Below are positions 51,377 through 59,397 of a DNA stretch of 59,397 bases, one piece after another; within the stretch, counting starts at the first letter, position 1, and each line of letters starts with the position of its first letter. The notes below the pieces were generated by a model that was not told the DNA's origin, ran no database searches, and saw only the letters and a list, made by a program, of their open reading frames with translations. The translations under genes were made by a program, and so were the position numbers. The DNA comes from JAGNZR01 sp051659505 (GTDB lineage Bacteria; Fusobacteriota; Fusobacteriia; Fusobacteriales; Fusobacteriaceae): NCBI GenBank assembly GCA_051659505.1, contig JBOFOQ010000008.1:1-59397 (forward strand), read 5' to 3'.

Positions 51377-52203
51377 TGAAGTTATGTTTAGCTCAAATGA
51401 AACCAAACTTAGGTGATGTAGAAAAAAACTTATTAAAAATGATAGAATTGATAAAAGAGTCAATAGAGAAAAAAGTAGAGATAATAGTTTTTCCAGAACT
51501 AGCTCTAACGGGATATTTACTTGAAGATTTAATAGGTCATGTGGCAATAAAGGAAGTCCCTAAGGAATTATTAGATTTAAGTGAAGAAATTTCAATTATA
51601 TTTGGAGCAGTGGAACTAGGAAATGATGGGTATATATATAACAGTGCTTATTATTTAGAAAATGGTGAAATGCTTTTTAAGCATAGGAAAGTCTATTTGC
51701 CAACATATGGAATGTTTGATGAAGGGCGATATTTTAAAGAAGGAAATGAAATAAAAGCATTTAATACTAAACATGGAAGATTTGGTATTTTAATATGTGA
51801 AGATATGTGGCATCCAACTTCGTCATTTATACTTGCTCAAGACGGAGCTCAACATATTTTTGCGTTAGTGAGTAGCCCAGGAAGAGGACTAGATAAAGAA
51901 CTGGAAATAAAAAAAGAGTGGGAGTCTTTGATTCACGCAGCAGCTATAAGTAATACTGTATTTGTAACAATGGTAAACAGGACTGGTGTAGAAGACGGTG
52001 TTTCATATTGGGGTGGTTCTCAAGTTGTTGCTCCTACAGGAGAAAAATTAGCTATAGCACCATTGTTTGAAGAAAAATATTTAATTGTAGAGATAAAAGA
52101 AAATATTTTAATAAGAAGTAGATTAATGTCTCCAGTAGCTAAAAATGAAAACTTGCCTCTTATACTAAAAGAATTAAAAAGAATTTGGAGGGGGAATGAA
52201 TAA
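51376..52203 (+). CDS. Nitrilase-superfamily carbon-nitrogen hydrolase
   Basis: 275 aa. The catalytic Glu-Lys-Cys triad lies in FPELALTG, HRKVYLPTYG and LICEDMW. The EDMWHP and GMFDEGRYF segments resemble the glutaminase domain of NAD synthetases, without the synthetase part. It hydrolyses an amide; the substrate is unknown. It starts with GTG at the ispD stop (aggaga ten bases upstream) and overlaps the next gene by eight bases, so it is part of a tight unit. Confidence 0.88.
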   Translation: MKLCLAQMKPNLGDVEKNLLKMIELIKESIEKKVEIIVFPELALTGYLLEDLIGHVAIKEVPKELLDLSEEISIIFGAVELGNDGYIYNSAYYLENGEMLFKHRKVYLPTYGMFDEGRYFKEGNEIKAFNTKHGRFGILICEDMWHPTSSFILAQDGAQHIFALVSSPGRGLDKELEIKKEWESLIHAAAISNTVFVTMVNRTGVEDGVSYWGGSQVVAPTGEKLAIAPLFEEKYLIVEIKENILIRSRLMSPVAKNENLPLILKELKRIWRGNE

Positions 52204-53440
52204 GAAAAGCGGTGCATTACTTGGGATACTAATTGTAATAGTTTCTATATTTGGTGGTTATAATTTGTATAGAGTTTCTCCTAGAACTTTTTTAGATGAA
52301 GAAAAAACTTTTATATATGCAAATGAAAACATAAATAAAAAAAATATAGATGAAATAATAGAGTTAAGCGAAACTTGTTTAAATAAATTAGACATAAAGT
52401 TAGATAAAGAAAATGTAAATAAAATATTGGAAAATGTAAAGAGTATATATTTAATTAGCGAGGATAGCTTTATAACTTCAAAAATAAACTTTGTTACAAT
52501 AATAGACCCAGGTTATCGATATATTTTTTATTTATCAAAAATAAAAAATTATTTTGATAATGTAGAGGGTTATTATTCTTTGAAATTTTCAATGAAAGAA
52601 AAATTAAATTTAAAAAAATATGGAATAGATAGTCTTTATATGATAGCTTATAAGGGTAATTTTATTTTAGCTACTAATATAAATCAGCTAAAAAAGATAG
52701 AGAATAGGAACGCTTATTCAAATAAAGAAATAGCAAAAAATTTAGATGAGAATATAACGAAAAATTTAGGTGTATTTATTTTAAATTTAGAAAAAGAAAA
52801 AATTTATGATTTAAAAACTTTAGTAATCGGAGCAGAATATAAGGATAAAAAATTAAATCAAAGTATTTATTTTGAAACTGTTCAAGGAACAAAGTTGGTA
52901 GAAGGTGAAATGAAAAATAGAAGTTTAGATAAATATATATCAAATAATACATTATATATATTTAACTCAGACTATAACCAACTAAAAAGTTTTATATTTA
53001 ATATTGCAAAAAAATATAACACATTAGAATTTGGATTGAATTTATGGCAAGGGATGTTAGGAGTGAAATTATCTGACCTTATAGATGATATGGATAATGA
53101 AATTATCTTTAATTATACAGAAAATAAAGGTATAATAAAAATCAAGAAAAGTGATAACTTCAAAAAAATACTTCCTGAAATAATAAATTTTATAAAAATT
53201 CCTATAAAAATTAAAGATAATATGGTTTATATTGGAGAGGAAGAACTCAAAGTTAATATTGAAAATAAGTATAAATTAAAAGAAAATCAATTTTTGTACT
53301 TAAGATTAGAAGAAAGTGGAAATGATTTAATAGTTGAGGGAACTACAGAAAAAAATGGTCTTTTATTTTATTTGGAAATTCAAGACGCCATGTTAGAAAA
53401 ATATTTTAAAAAATTTATACTAGGAGGGAGAGAACAGTGA
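52196..53440 (+). CDS. Unknown membrane-anchored protein
   Basis: 414 aa, not recognised. One N-terminal hydrophobic segment (about residues 7-24) could be an uncleaved signal anchor, with the rest (about 390 residues, Lys/Asn/Ile-rich, no Cys-rich motif) outside the membrane. It has no repeats that stand out. It overlaps nitrilase at its start and cysS at its end (CAGTGA), so translation is probably coupled. Its large size within a housekeeping unit argues for a conserved fusobacterial envelope protein, but no function can be stated. Confidence 0.6.
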   Translation: MNKKSGALLGILIVIVSIFGGYNLYRVSPRTFLDEEKTFIYANENINKKNIDEIIELSETCLNKLDIKLDKENVNKILENVKSIYLISEDSFITSKINFVTIIDPGYRYIFYLSKIKNYFDNVEGYYSLKFSMKEKLNLKKYGIDSLYMIAYKGNFILATNINQLKKIENRNAYSNKEIAKNLDENITKNLGVFILNLEKEKIYDLKTLVIGAEYKDKKLNQSIYFETVQGTKLVEGEMKNRSLDKYISNNTLYIFNSDYNQLKSFIFNIAKKYNTLEFGLNLWQGMLGVKLSDLIDDMDNEIIFNYTENKGIIKIKKSDNFKKILPEIINFIKIPIKIKDNMVYIGEEELKVNIENKYKLKENQFLYLRLEESGNDLIVEGTTEKNGLLFYLEIQDAMLEKYFKKFILGGREQ

Positions 53441-54861
53441 TAAAAATATATAATACACTTACAGGTAAAATGGACAAATTTAAATCTTTAAGAGAAAACG
53501 AGATATCAATGTATGTTTGTGGTCCAACTGTATATAACTATATACATATTGGAAATACAAGACCAGCAATTTTCTTTGATACAGTAAGAAGATATTTTGA
53601 ATATAGAGGTTATAAAGTTAAATATGTTCAAAATTTTACTGATGTAGATGATAAAATGATAAAAAGAGCTAATGAAGAAGGGATAACTTTAAAAGAAGTG
53701 GCAGATAAGTATATTGCAGCTTATTTTGAAGATACAGCTAAAATAAATTTAAAAGAAGAGGGAATGATAAGACCTAAGGCAACTGATTATATAGAGCATA
53801 TGATAAAATTAATTGAAACGCTTATAGAAAAAGATTGTGCTTATGAAGTTAACGGCGACGTTTATTTTAATGTAGCTAATTATAAAGAAGAATATGGGAA
53901 ACTTTCTAAACAAAATATAGAAGAGCTAAATAGTGGCTCTAGAGTAAATATAAACGAAATAAAAAAATCTCCTTTAGATTTTGCATTATGGAAAAAAGCT
54001 AAAGTGGATGAACCAAGTTGGAGTTCACCTTGGGGAGAGGGTAGACCAGGATGGCACATAGAGTGTTCTGCAATGTCCAATGAACTTCTAGGAAAAACAT
54101 TTGATATTCACGGTGGTGGGCAAGATCTTATATTTCCACACCATGAAAATGAAATTGCACAGTCTAAATGCTCAACAGGTGGAGATTTTGCAAGATACTG
54201 GATACACAACGGATATATAAATATTAAAGGTGAAAAAATGTCTAAATCTCTAGGGAATTTTTTTCTTTTAAGAGATGTTTTAAAAGAATATTCAGGGAAT
54301 GTTTTGAGATTTTTTATATTAAGTTCTCATTATAGAAAACCAATAGATTTTTCTGAAGAGGAATTAAAGCAAAGTAAAGCTGGACTGGAAAGAGTCGAAA
54401 ATGCTATAGTTAGAGCCAATCAAGTCTTAAAATGCTCTGCCGTGGAAATGGGGATTGAAGCAGAGGAACTAAGTGAAGTACTAAGAGTGTCAAAGGCGAA
54501 ATTTGTTGCAGGAATGGATGAAGATTTTAATACAGCAATTGGAATTGGTGCTATATTTGAAATAATAAAAGAATTGAATAAAACAATAGAAAATTTAAAA
54601 TTTTCAGAAAAAGGATTACAGGTGATTCAAAATACTGTTGAGTTTGTAACAGAAGCATTAGAAGATGTATTAGGGGTTAAGTTAATAGTGGAGACTAAAG
54701 TAGAGGATTTAACAAAGGAACTAATTGAGTTTATTCTTAAGCTAAGAATGGATGTAAGGGAAGAAAAAAACTGGACTCTTTCTGACAAAATAAGAGATGG
54801 ATTAAGTGAACTTGGAATAAAAATAAAAGATGGGAAGGACAAAACACAATGGTCAATATAA
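53437..54861 (+). CDS. cysS: Cysteinyl-tRNA synthetase
   Basis: 474 aa class Ia synthetase. The CGPTVYNYIHIGN segment contains the HIGH motif and a zinc Cys (residues 28-42), the GWHIECSAMS zinc site follows, and KMSKSLGNFF is the KMSKS loop. GTG start with aggaggg upstream overlaps the preceding stop. It is followed, with overlap, by mrnC, as in Bacillus. The tRNA-Cys gene of this window lies near 57573. Confidence 0.97.
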   Translation: MIKIYNTLTGKMDKFKSLRENEISMYVCGPTVYNYIHIGNTRPAIFFDTVRRYFEYRGYKVKYVQNFTDVDDKMIKRANEEGITLKEVADKYIAAYFEDTAKINLKEEGMIRPKATDYIEHMIKLIETLIEKDCAYEVNGDVYFNVANYKEEYGKLSKQNIEELNSGSRVNINEIKKSPLDFALWKKAKVDEPSWSSPWGEGRPGWHIECSAMSNELLGKTFDIHGGGQDLIFPHHENEIAQSKCSTGGDFARYWIHNGYINIKGEKMSKSLGNFFLLRDVLKEYSGNVLRFFILSSHYRKPIDFSEEELKQSKAGLERVENAIVRANQVLKCSAVEMGIEAEELSEVLRVSKAKFVAGMDEDFNTAIGIGAIFEIIKELNKTIENLKFSEKGLQVIQNTVEFVTEALEDVLGVKLIVETKVEDLTKELIEFILKLRMDVREEKNWTLSDKIRDGLSELGIKIKDGKDKTQWSI

Positions 54862-55220
54862 AAGAAACTAGTGGATTGTTACTTGCTTATTTGGGAGATG
54901 CAGTTTGGGAATTAAATGTTAGGAAATATTTTATAGATAAAGGGTATAATATACAAAATGCAAATAAAGCAAGTAAAAATTTAGTCAATGCTAAAAAACA
55001 AAGTAAATTATTTTGTGAAATTTATGATGCTCTACCTGAGGAATATAAAAAAATAGTGAATAGAGCTAAGAATAGTAATATTAAAACTTTTCCAAAATCT
55101 TGTACTATTATGGAGTATAAAGAGGCAACAGCTTTTGAAGCACTAATAGCCATATTTTATGAAAATAACGAAAATGACAAAATAAAAGAATTGATAAAAA
55201 AATTAGAGGGAGATGTTTAA
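54849..55220 (+). CDS. mrnC: Mini-ribonuclease 3 (Mini-III)
   Basis: 123 aa RNase III-like catalytic domain without a double-stranded RNA-binding domain, as in Bacillus Mini-III, which trims 23S rRNA ends. LAYLGDAVWEL near residue 12 holds the acidic signature, and EYKEATAFEALIA near 93 is the second acidic motif. It overlaps cysS at its start and mreB at its stop. Adjacent location to cysS is a known conserved pairing. Confidence 0.94.
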   Translation: MVNIKETSGLLLAYLGDAVWELNVRKYFIDKGYNIQNANKASKNLVNAKKQSKLFCEIYDALPEEYKKIVNRAKNSNIKTFPKSCTIMEYKEATAFEALIAIFYENNENDKIKELIKKLEGDV

Positions 55221-56248
55221 TGGGATTTTTTGGTTTTGGAATAGGAAAAAGCATAGGTATAGATTTAGGAACAGCTAATACTTTAGTATATAGTAAAAAA
55301 CACGGAAAAATTGTTCTAAATGAACCATCAGTTGTAGCAATAGATAGAGAAACTAGGAAAGTTTTAGCAGTTGGAAACGAAGCTAAAGAGATGCTAGGGA
55401 AGACGCCAGATACAATAATAGCGGTAAAACCACTAAGTGAAGGAGTTATTGCAGACTACGATATAACAGAGGCTATGATAAAATATTTTATAAGAAAAGT
55501 TTTTGGGAAATATAGTTTTATCATGCCAGAGATAATGATTTGTGTCCCAATAGATGTAACAGGAGTAGAAAAAAGAGCTGTATTAGAAGCGGCAATATCA
55601 GCAGGAGCTAAAAAAGCATATTTAATAGAGGAAGCAAGAGCAGCAGCCTTAGGTTCAGGAATGGATATAGCCGCTCCCAAAGGAAATATGATAATAGATA
55701 TAGGTGGTGGGTCAACAGATGTAGCTGTTATATCATTAGGTGGAACTGTAGTGAGTAAAACAATAAGAGTGGCAGGAAACAACTTTGATACAGATATAAT
55801 TAAATATATTAAGAAAAAGCATAATTTGCTAATAGGAGAAAGAACAGCTGAAGATATAAAGATAAATATTGGAACAGCTATACCGCTAGAAGAGGAAGAG
55901 ATTATGATAGTAAAGGGAAGAGATATGATAATGGGGCTCCCTAAATCTATAACGATAACTTCAGAAGAAGTAAGAGAAGCACTTAAAGAATCTTTAATGG
56001 AAATAGTAGCTTGCGTAAAGTCAGTTTTAGAAAAAACTCCACCAGAGTTATCATCAGATATAGTTGATGAAGGGGTAGTCATGACTGGAGGAGGCTCTCT
56101 TATTAGAAATTTTACTGAACTTGTTGCAGGGTGTACAAATTTAAAAGTTAGATTAGCTGAAAATCCATTAGAAAGTGTAGTTATGGGAACGGGGATTGCT
56201 CTTAGCCAAATAAATATTTTGAAAAAAATTGAAAAGGCAGAAAGATAA
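55220..56248 (+). CDS. mreB: Rod-shape actin homologue MreB
   Basis: 342 aa. The phosphate-1 loop IDLGTANTLVY near residue 16, DIGGGSTDVAVIS (phosphate 2) and the adenosine loop TGGGSLIRNF near 290 are actin-fold motifs; AAISAGAKKAYLIEEARAAALG is typical of MreB. It forms membrane filaments that guide lateral wall synthesis. Typical mreC and mreD genes do not follow; holB does. The ATG overlaps the mrnC stop. Confidence 0.96.
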   Translation: MGFFGFGIGKSIGIDLGTANTLVYSKKHGKIVLNEPSVVAIDRETRKVLAVGNEAKEMLGKTPDTIIAVKPLSEGVIADYDITEAMIKYFIRKVFGKYSFIMPEIMICVPIDVTGVEKRAVLEAAISAGAKKAYLIEEARAAALGSGMDIAAPKGNMIIDIGGGSTDVAVISLGGTVVSKTIRVAGNNFDTDIIKYIKKKHNLLIGERTAEDIKINIGTAIPLEEEEIMIVKGRDMIMGLPKSITITSEEVREALKESLMEIVACVKSVLEKTPPELSSDIVDEGVVMTGGGSLIRNFTELVAGCTNLKVRLAENPLESVVMGTGIALSQINILKKIEKAER

Positions 56249-56252
56249 TATT

Positions 56253-57170
56253 ATGATAAAAGATTTATCTTGTAGTATCCATGTAAAAAAAAATATAATA
56301 AACGAACTAAGCATAAATAAAACCTCTGGAACATATATATTGTATGGGAATGATAAAAATAGATTGTATGAAGTTGCACTGTCTTTTGGAAAATCCTTAA
56401 ATTGTCAAATTAAAGAAAATGATTTTTGCGGGCAATGCGAATCTTGTATTAGAATGGAAAAAGGTAGTCATGGAGATTTAGAAGTTATTGTAGGAGAAAA
56501 TGGAATTAAGATAGATTCTATTAGAGAGCTTATTTACAAAGCTTCTACCACAGCCTATGAAGGTAAAAATAAAATTTTTATATTAAAAGATATAGAAAAT
56601 ATGAAGTTGCCAGCTTCTAATGCTCTTTTAAAAACTATAGAAGAGTCTCAGAAAGGAAATTTCTTTTTTTTGTTAACAACTTCTCTAAATATATTGTCAA
56701 CTATAAAATCCCGTTCAACAATAATTAAAATTACAGAAATGAAAAGAGAAGAACTAGGGGTTTCTATTGAGGAATATGAATTTTTTAATAGAAAGGCTAA
56801 GGAAATATTAGAATACAAAGAAAGAAATTTAAATCTAGAATCTTCAGTAGATTATATTAATATAGGGAAATTTATGAAGGATTACTTCTTAGATAAAAGT
56901 TTAGAAAATAAAATTAATATTTATAAAGCTTTGAGATATTTTGTAAATGATTTAAAATGGTCTTCAAAAATAGATGTTTTATATATTGTAGAAGAGATAG
57001 TTTTAAATTTAAATGAAAAAATTTTTTTAAATGAGATGTTAGAATATGTAGCATCATTAAATTCACCTAATTTAAACTTAGAGAATATTTTGAATGTTAA
57101 AAATAGATTGAGGGTTCCTATAAATATAAAATCATTATTAATAAAAATTTTTCTAAAAAAAAATATATGA
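56253..57170 (+). CDS. holB: DNA polymerase III delta-prime-like subunit
   Basis: 305 aa clamp-loader protein of the AAA+ type. The zinc-like CGQCESC is near residue 66, HGDLEVI follows, then LKDIENMKLPASNALLKTIEE, and the sensor SRSTIIKI. The nucleotide-binding P-loop is degenerate (YGNDKNRLYE), as expected for delta-prime, which does not bind ATP. It could also be a HolB/DnaX-like replication factor of slightly different role. The start is ATG 56253; TTG 56229 lies inside mreB. It ends before a long terminator. Confidence 0.82.
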   Translation: MIKDLSCSIHVKKNIINELSINKTSGTYILYGNDKNRLYEVALSFGKSLNCQIKENDFCGQCESCIRMEKGSHGDLEVIVGENGIKIDSIRELIYKASTTAYEGKNKIFILKDIENMKLPASNALLKTIEESQKGNFFFLLTTSLNILSTIKSRSTIIKITEMKREELGVSIEEYEFFNRKAKEILEYKERNLNLESSVDYINIGKFMKDYFLDKSLENKINIYKALRYFVNDLKWSSKIDVLYIVEEIVLNLNEKIFLNEMLEYVASLNSPNLNLENILNVKNRLRVPINIKSLLIKIFLKKNI

Positions 57171-57180
57171 AAATAATAAA

Positions 57181-57242
57181 AATATCCTTGTTAAAACTAG
57201 ATTAATTATTTAGTTTTAGATTTTAAAAGGATATTTTTTTTT
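57181..57242 (+). terminator. Intrinsic terminator after holB
   Basis: An outer stem aatatcctt/aaggatatt encloses an inner stem aaaacta/tagtttt, followed by a T tract. It closes the mutS2 to holB unit. Confidence 0.8.
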
Positions 57243-57260
57243 ATTAAAAATAAAAAAAAC

Positions 57261-57289
57261 TTGCTTAATATTAGGAATCATGGTATAAA
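57261..57289 (+). promoter_or_regulatory. Promoter of the tRNA-Val/Asp/Phe/Cys cluster
   Basis: TTGCTT (57261-57266), 17-base spacer, TGG-TATAAA (57284-57289), about 20 bases before the first tRNA. Confidence 0.75.
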
Positions 57290-57308
57290 TTATGAGCGGT
57301 AAGTAAAT

Positions 57309-57384
57309 GGTCGCATAGCTCAGTTGGGAGAGCACCTGCCTTACAAGCAGGGGGTCACAGGTTCAAGTCCTGTTGTGACCACCA
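57309..57384 (+). tRNA. tRNA-Val(TAC)
   Basis: Acceptor GGTCGCA pairs with TGTGACC (one wobble), anticodon TAC, encoded CCA. Confidence 0.95.
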
Positions 57385-57395
57385 TTTAAAATTTA

Positions 57396-57472
57396 GGGGG
57401 TGTAGCTCAGTTGGTTAGAGCGCATGCCTGTCACGCATGAGGTCGCGAGTTCGAGCCTCGTCACTCCCGCCA
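57396..57472 (+). tRNA. tRNA-Asp(GTC)
   Basis: Acceptor GGGGGTG pairs with CACTCCC, anticodon GTC, encoded CCA. Confidence 0.95.
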
Positions 57473-57480
57473 TATTTTAT

Positions 57481-57556
57481 GCCCAGATAGCTCAGTCGGT
57501 AGAGCAGGAGACTGAAAATCTCCGTGTCCGTGGTTCGATTCCGCGTCTGGGCACCA
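57481..57556 (+). tRNA. tRNA-Phe(GAA)
   Basis: Acceptor GCCCAGA pairs with TCTGGGC, anticodon GAA, encoded CCA. Confidence 0.95.
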
Positions 57557-57572
57557 CAAAAATACTATAAAG

Positions 57573-57646
57573 GGCGACGTCGCCAAGCGGTAAGGCAGAG
57601 GTCTGCAAAATCTCCACCACCAGTTCAAATCTGGTCGTCGCCTCCA
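57573..57646 (+). tRNA. tRNA-Cys(GCA)
   Basis: Acceptor GGCGACG pairs with CGTCGCC, discriminator T, anticodon GCA, encoded CCA. Confidence 0.95.
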
Positions 57647-57657
57647 ACTAATAATCT

Positions 57658-57684
57658 AACAGCTTAAGGGCTGTTTTTTTTTAT
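57658..57684 (+). terminator. Intrinsic terminator of the tRNA cluster
   Basis: AACAGC pairs with GCTGTT around TTAAGG, then a long T tract. Confidence 0.85.
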
Positions 57685-57749
57685 TAAAAAATCTAATAAT
57701 AGAAAATTTTTTTTTTATATGATAAAATTAGAATTAGGAGGTGGGTTTT

Positions 57750-58580
57750 ATGTATAAATATGTATTTGGACCAGTGCCATCAAGACGGTTAGGGATATCT
57801 TTAGGGATAGATTTAGTAGATGCTAAAACTTGTAATTTTAATTGTGTTTATTGTGAATGTGGAGCGACAAAAGAATATAAGGTAGATAGAAAAAAATATA
57901 TAGATATAGATATACTGAAAAATGAAATTATAAAAATAATGAAACATATAACACCAGACTATATAACATTTTCAGGAAATGGTGAACCAACTTTAAATTT
58001 AGAATTAGGTGACGTAGTAAAATGGATAAAGCAAAACTATAATGTGAAAACAGCATTAATAACCAATGCTTCTCTACTACACTTAGATGAAGTGCTAGAA
58101 AATGTAATGTTTTTTGATACTATAATACCAACGTTAAACGCAGTGACAGAAGAAGTATTTAAAAAAATAAATAGAGCTGAAAGTAAGTGTCATATAGAAG
58201 AAATAAAAATAGGTTTAAAAAAATTAAGTGAAAGATATAACGGGGATATCTTTATTGAAAATTTTATAATAGAAGGAATTAATGATGGCGAGGTGGAACT
58301 TGAAAAATATGCTGAATTTTTGAAAACTATAAGATATACGAAATTACAGCTGAATTCTCTAGCCAGACCTGGAGCAGAGAAGTGGGTTAAACCTGTTTCT
58401 TACAAATGTATGGAACATATAAAAAAATTTTTTGAAGATAAAAATATTCGTGAGGTTGAAATAATTGGTAAATTCAAAGAATTAGAAAATAAAATAATGC
58501 CAAATGAAGAATTAATTCAAAATATGCAGGAAAAAAGAAAATATTCAGAAGTTGAAATGAAAAAAATGTTTATAAAATGA
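57750..58580 (+). CDS. Radical SAM protein of unknown substrate
   Basis: 276 aa. The cluster motif CNFNCVYC is near residue 29, and FSGNGEPTLN follows as the SAM-contacting GNGEP-like segment. FGPVPSRRLGISLGIDL at the N-terminus is typical of an uncharacterised anaerobe family of wyosine-base-like radical SAM proteins (COG0731). The substrate cannot be named. An ATG at 57750 follows aggaggtg; a GTG at 57741 overlaps that site. A weak extended -10 (TGA-TAAAAT, 57720-57728) precedes it. It stands alone between tRNA clusters. Confidence 0.85.
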   Translation: MYKYVFGPVPSRRLGISLGIDLVDAKTCNFNCVYCECGATKEYKVDRKKYIDIDILKNEIIKIMKHITPDYITFSGNGEPTLNLELGDVVKWIKQNYNVKTALITNASLLHLDEVLENVMFFDTIIPTLNAVTEEVFKKINRAESKCHIEEIKIGLKKLSERYNGDIFIENFIIEGINDGEVELEKYAEFLKTIRYTKLQLNSLARPGAEKWVKPVSYKCMEHIKKFFEDKNIREVEIIGKFKELENKIMPNEELIQNMQEKRKYSEVEMKKMFIK

Positions 58581-58630
58581 TTGATAAATATAGGGTTAAT
58601 ATATTTTTTTTAAAAACACTAAAAAAAAGT

Positions 58631-58659
58631 TTGACAAAAATTGTAAAATACTATATAAT
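58631..58659 (+). promoter_or_regulatory. Consensus promoter of the tRNA-Thr/Glu/Tyr cluster
   Basis: TTGACA (58631-58636), 17-base spacer, TATAAT (58654-58659): both hexamers match consensus fully. Confidence 0.92.
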
Positions 58660-58703
58660 CTTAAATGTTCGAGACGAAAGAAACGAATGCAACAACATAG
58701 TAT

Positions 58704-58779
<76 letters not shown>

Positions 58780-58788
58780 TTTCAGAGT

Positions 58789-58863
58789 GCCCCGTTCGTC
58801 CAGTGGTGAGGACAACAGATTTTCACTCTGTAAACAGGGGTTCAATTCCCCTACGGGGTACCA
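58789..58863 (+). tRNA. tRNA-Glu(TTC)
   Basis: Acceptor GCCCCGT pairs with ACGGGGT, with a G-U first pair; anticodon TTC, encoded CCA. Confidence 0.93.
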
Positions 58864-58876
58864 AACAATTAAATAT

Positions 58877-58961
58877 GGTGAGGTTCCCGAGCGGTCAAAG
58901 GGATCAGACTGTAAATCTGACGGCTCTGCCTTCGAAGGTTCAAATCCTTCTCTCACCACCA
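58877..58961 (+). tRNA. tRNA-Tyr(GTA)
   Basis: Class II tRNA: acceptor GGTGAGG pairs with TCTCACC, anticodon GTA, long variable arm, encoded CCA. Confidence 0.95.
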
Positions 58962-58965
58962 TTTT

Positions 58966-59009
58966 CTACACTATAATGTAATTGTGCATAATATGTGTAG
59001 TTTTTTTTA
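58966..59009 (+). terminator. Terminator between the tRNA cluster and tuf
   Basis: CTACAC (58966-58971) pairs with GTGTAG (58995-59000) around an imperfect stem; eight T follow. Confidence 0.7.
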
Positions 59010-59019
59010 TAAAAAAAAC

Positions 59020-59046
59020 TTGAGTATAGTATAGACGGAATATAAT
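59020..59046 (+). promoter_or_regulatory. Promoter of tuf
   Basis: TATAAT (59041-59046) with TTGAGT 15 bases upstream; the spacer is short, so the -35 assignment is uncertain. Confidence 0.55.
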
Positions 59047-59100
59047 TAGTAAAAGTAGCGGTAAAATTAAATTAAATATAAAATTAGGAGGCAAGAAAAA

Positions 59101-59397
59101 TGGCAAAAGAAAAATTCGAAAGAAGTAAACCCCATGTAAACGTAGGAACAATAGGTCACGTAGATCACGGAAAGACAACAACAACAGCAGCAATATCAAA
59201 AGTATTATCAGATTTAGGATTAGCAAAGAAAGTAGATTTTGCTAATATAGATGCAGCGCCAGAAGAAAGAGAAAGAGGAATAACAATAAACACAGCTCAT
59301 ATAGAGTATGAAACAAAAGAGAGACACTACGCACACGTAGATTGTCCAGGCCATGCAGATTACATAAAGAACATGATAACAGGAGCGGCACAAATGG
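59101..59397 (+). CDS. tuf: Elongation factor Tu (3-prime truncated by window end)
   Basis: The first 99 codons of EF-Tu, cut by the window edge. MAKEKFERSKPHVNVG leads to the GTP loop GHVDHGKT, the switch segment RERGITINTAH and DCPGHADY. It carries aminoacyl-tRNAs to the ribosome. An aggagg site precedes the ATG. Codon use is markedly A-rich and uniform, as expected for a highly expressed gene. tRNA-Thr, -Glu and -Tyr directly upstream mirror the tRNA-tuf arrangement of other bacteria. Fusobacterial species differ at positions 35-55, but this cannot be used to name the species here. Confidence 0.97.

Noticed and set aside
55456..56082. Minus-strand frame of 208 codons
   Set aside because: Antisense shadow of mreB; Ser/Ile-rich, without ribosome site.

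Overview
The window looks like chromosomal DNA of a low-GC, anaerobic, Gram-negative bacterium of the phylum Fusobacteriota (probably Fusobacteriaceae). Codon use is strongly A/T. Gram-negative lipopolysaccharide genes (gmhB, kdsA, kdsD) sit beside a Firmicute-like housekeeping set (mutS2, mrnC, type II murB). Anaerobic genes are present (nrdDG, asrABC), and EF-Tu and FtsZ are full-consensus bacterial forms. The species cannot be fixed from sequence alone. Almost every gene is on the + strand; rpmB is the only clear exception. No insertion sequence, prophage or CRISPR array was seen.

Layout. 1-190: 5S rRNA tail of an rRNA operon and its terminator. 284-13653: wall and division cluster gmhB-murF-mraY-murD-murG-murC-murB-ddl-ftsQ-ftsA-ftsZ, then two unrelated L,D-transpeptidases. 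13806-17572: tdk, a divergent TruA-like protein with a KH-like tail, an HD protein and a B12-type radical SAM protein. 17650-20451: class III ribonucleotide reductase nrdDG behind a possible pair of NrdR boxes. 20464-24374: a uracil-DNA glycosylase/alpha-beta hydrolase fusion, trpS, ridA and an RluA-type synthase. 24416-30247: gap, pgk, murE, kdsA, kdsD. 30376-33979: FNT channel plus asrABC (sulfite reduction and probable hydrosulfide export). 34085-34288: a 67-codon gene read through an in-frame TGA, best explained as a selenocysteine-containing DUF1858 redox protein. 34367-36790: beta-carbonic anhydrase, three tRNAs and the infC-rpmI-rplT operon with a structured leader and an AUU start. 36927-43629: TPR and J-domain proteins, glmU, prs, an orphan sugar-type ABC ATPase, a TsaC-family protein, an unknown and a MORN-like protein. 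43812-47765: rpsB-tsf-pyrH-frr and rpsF-rpsR. 47921-48181: rpmB on the minus strand. 48348-57170: mutS2, ispD, nitrilase, unknown membrane-anchored protein, cysS, mrnC, mreB, holB, mostly overlapping end to start. 57309-59397: two tRNA clusters around a radical SAM gene, ending in a truncated tuf.

How the genes work together. Envelope building dominates: UDP-MurNAc-pentapeptide synthesis (murB, C, D, E, F, ddl), lipid I/II (mraY, murG), UDP-GlcNAc supply (glmU), division (ftsQAZ), shape (mreB), L,D-crosslinking and Kdo/heptose precursors. A second theme is translation: ribosomal proteins, factors, ten tRNAs and structured leaders. The third is reductive sulfur metabolism, with the candidate selenoprotein directly downstream of asrC behind its own strong promoter. 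The most notable item is this small selenoprotein gene, which conventional gene calling would miss or call as two fragments.
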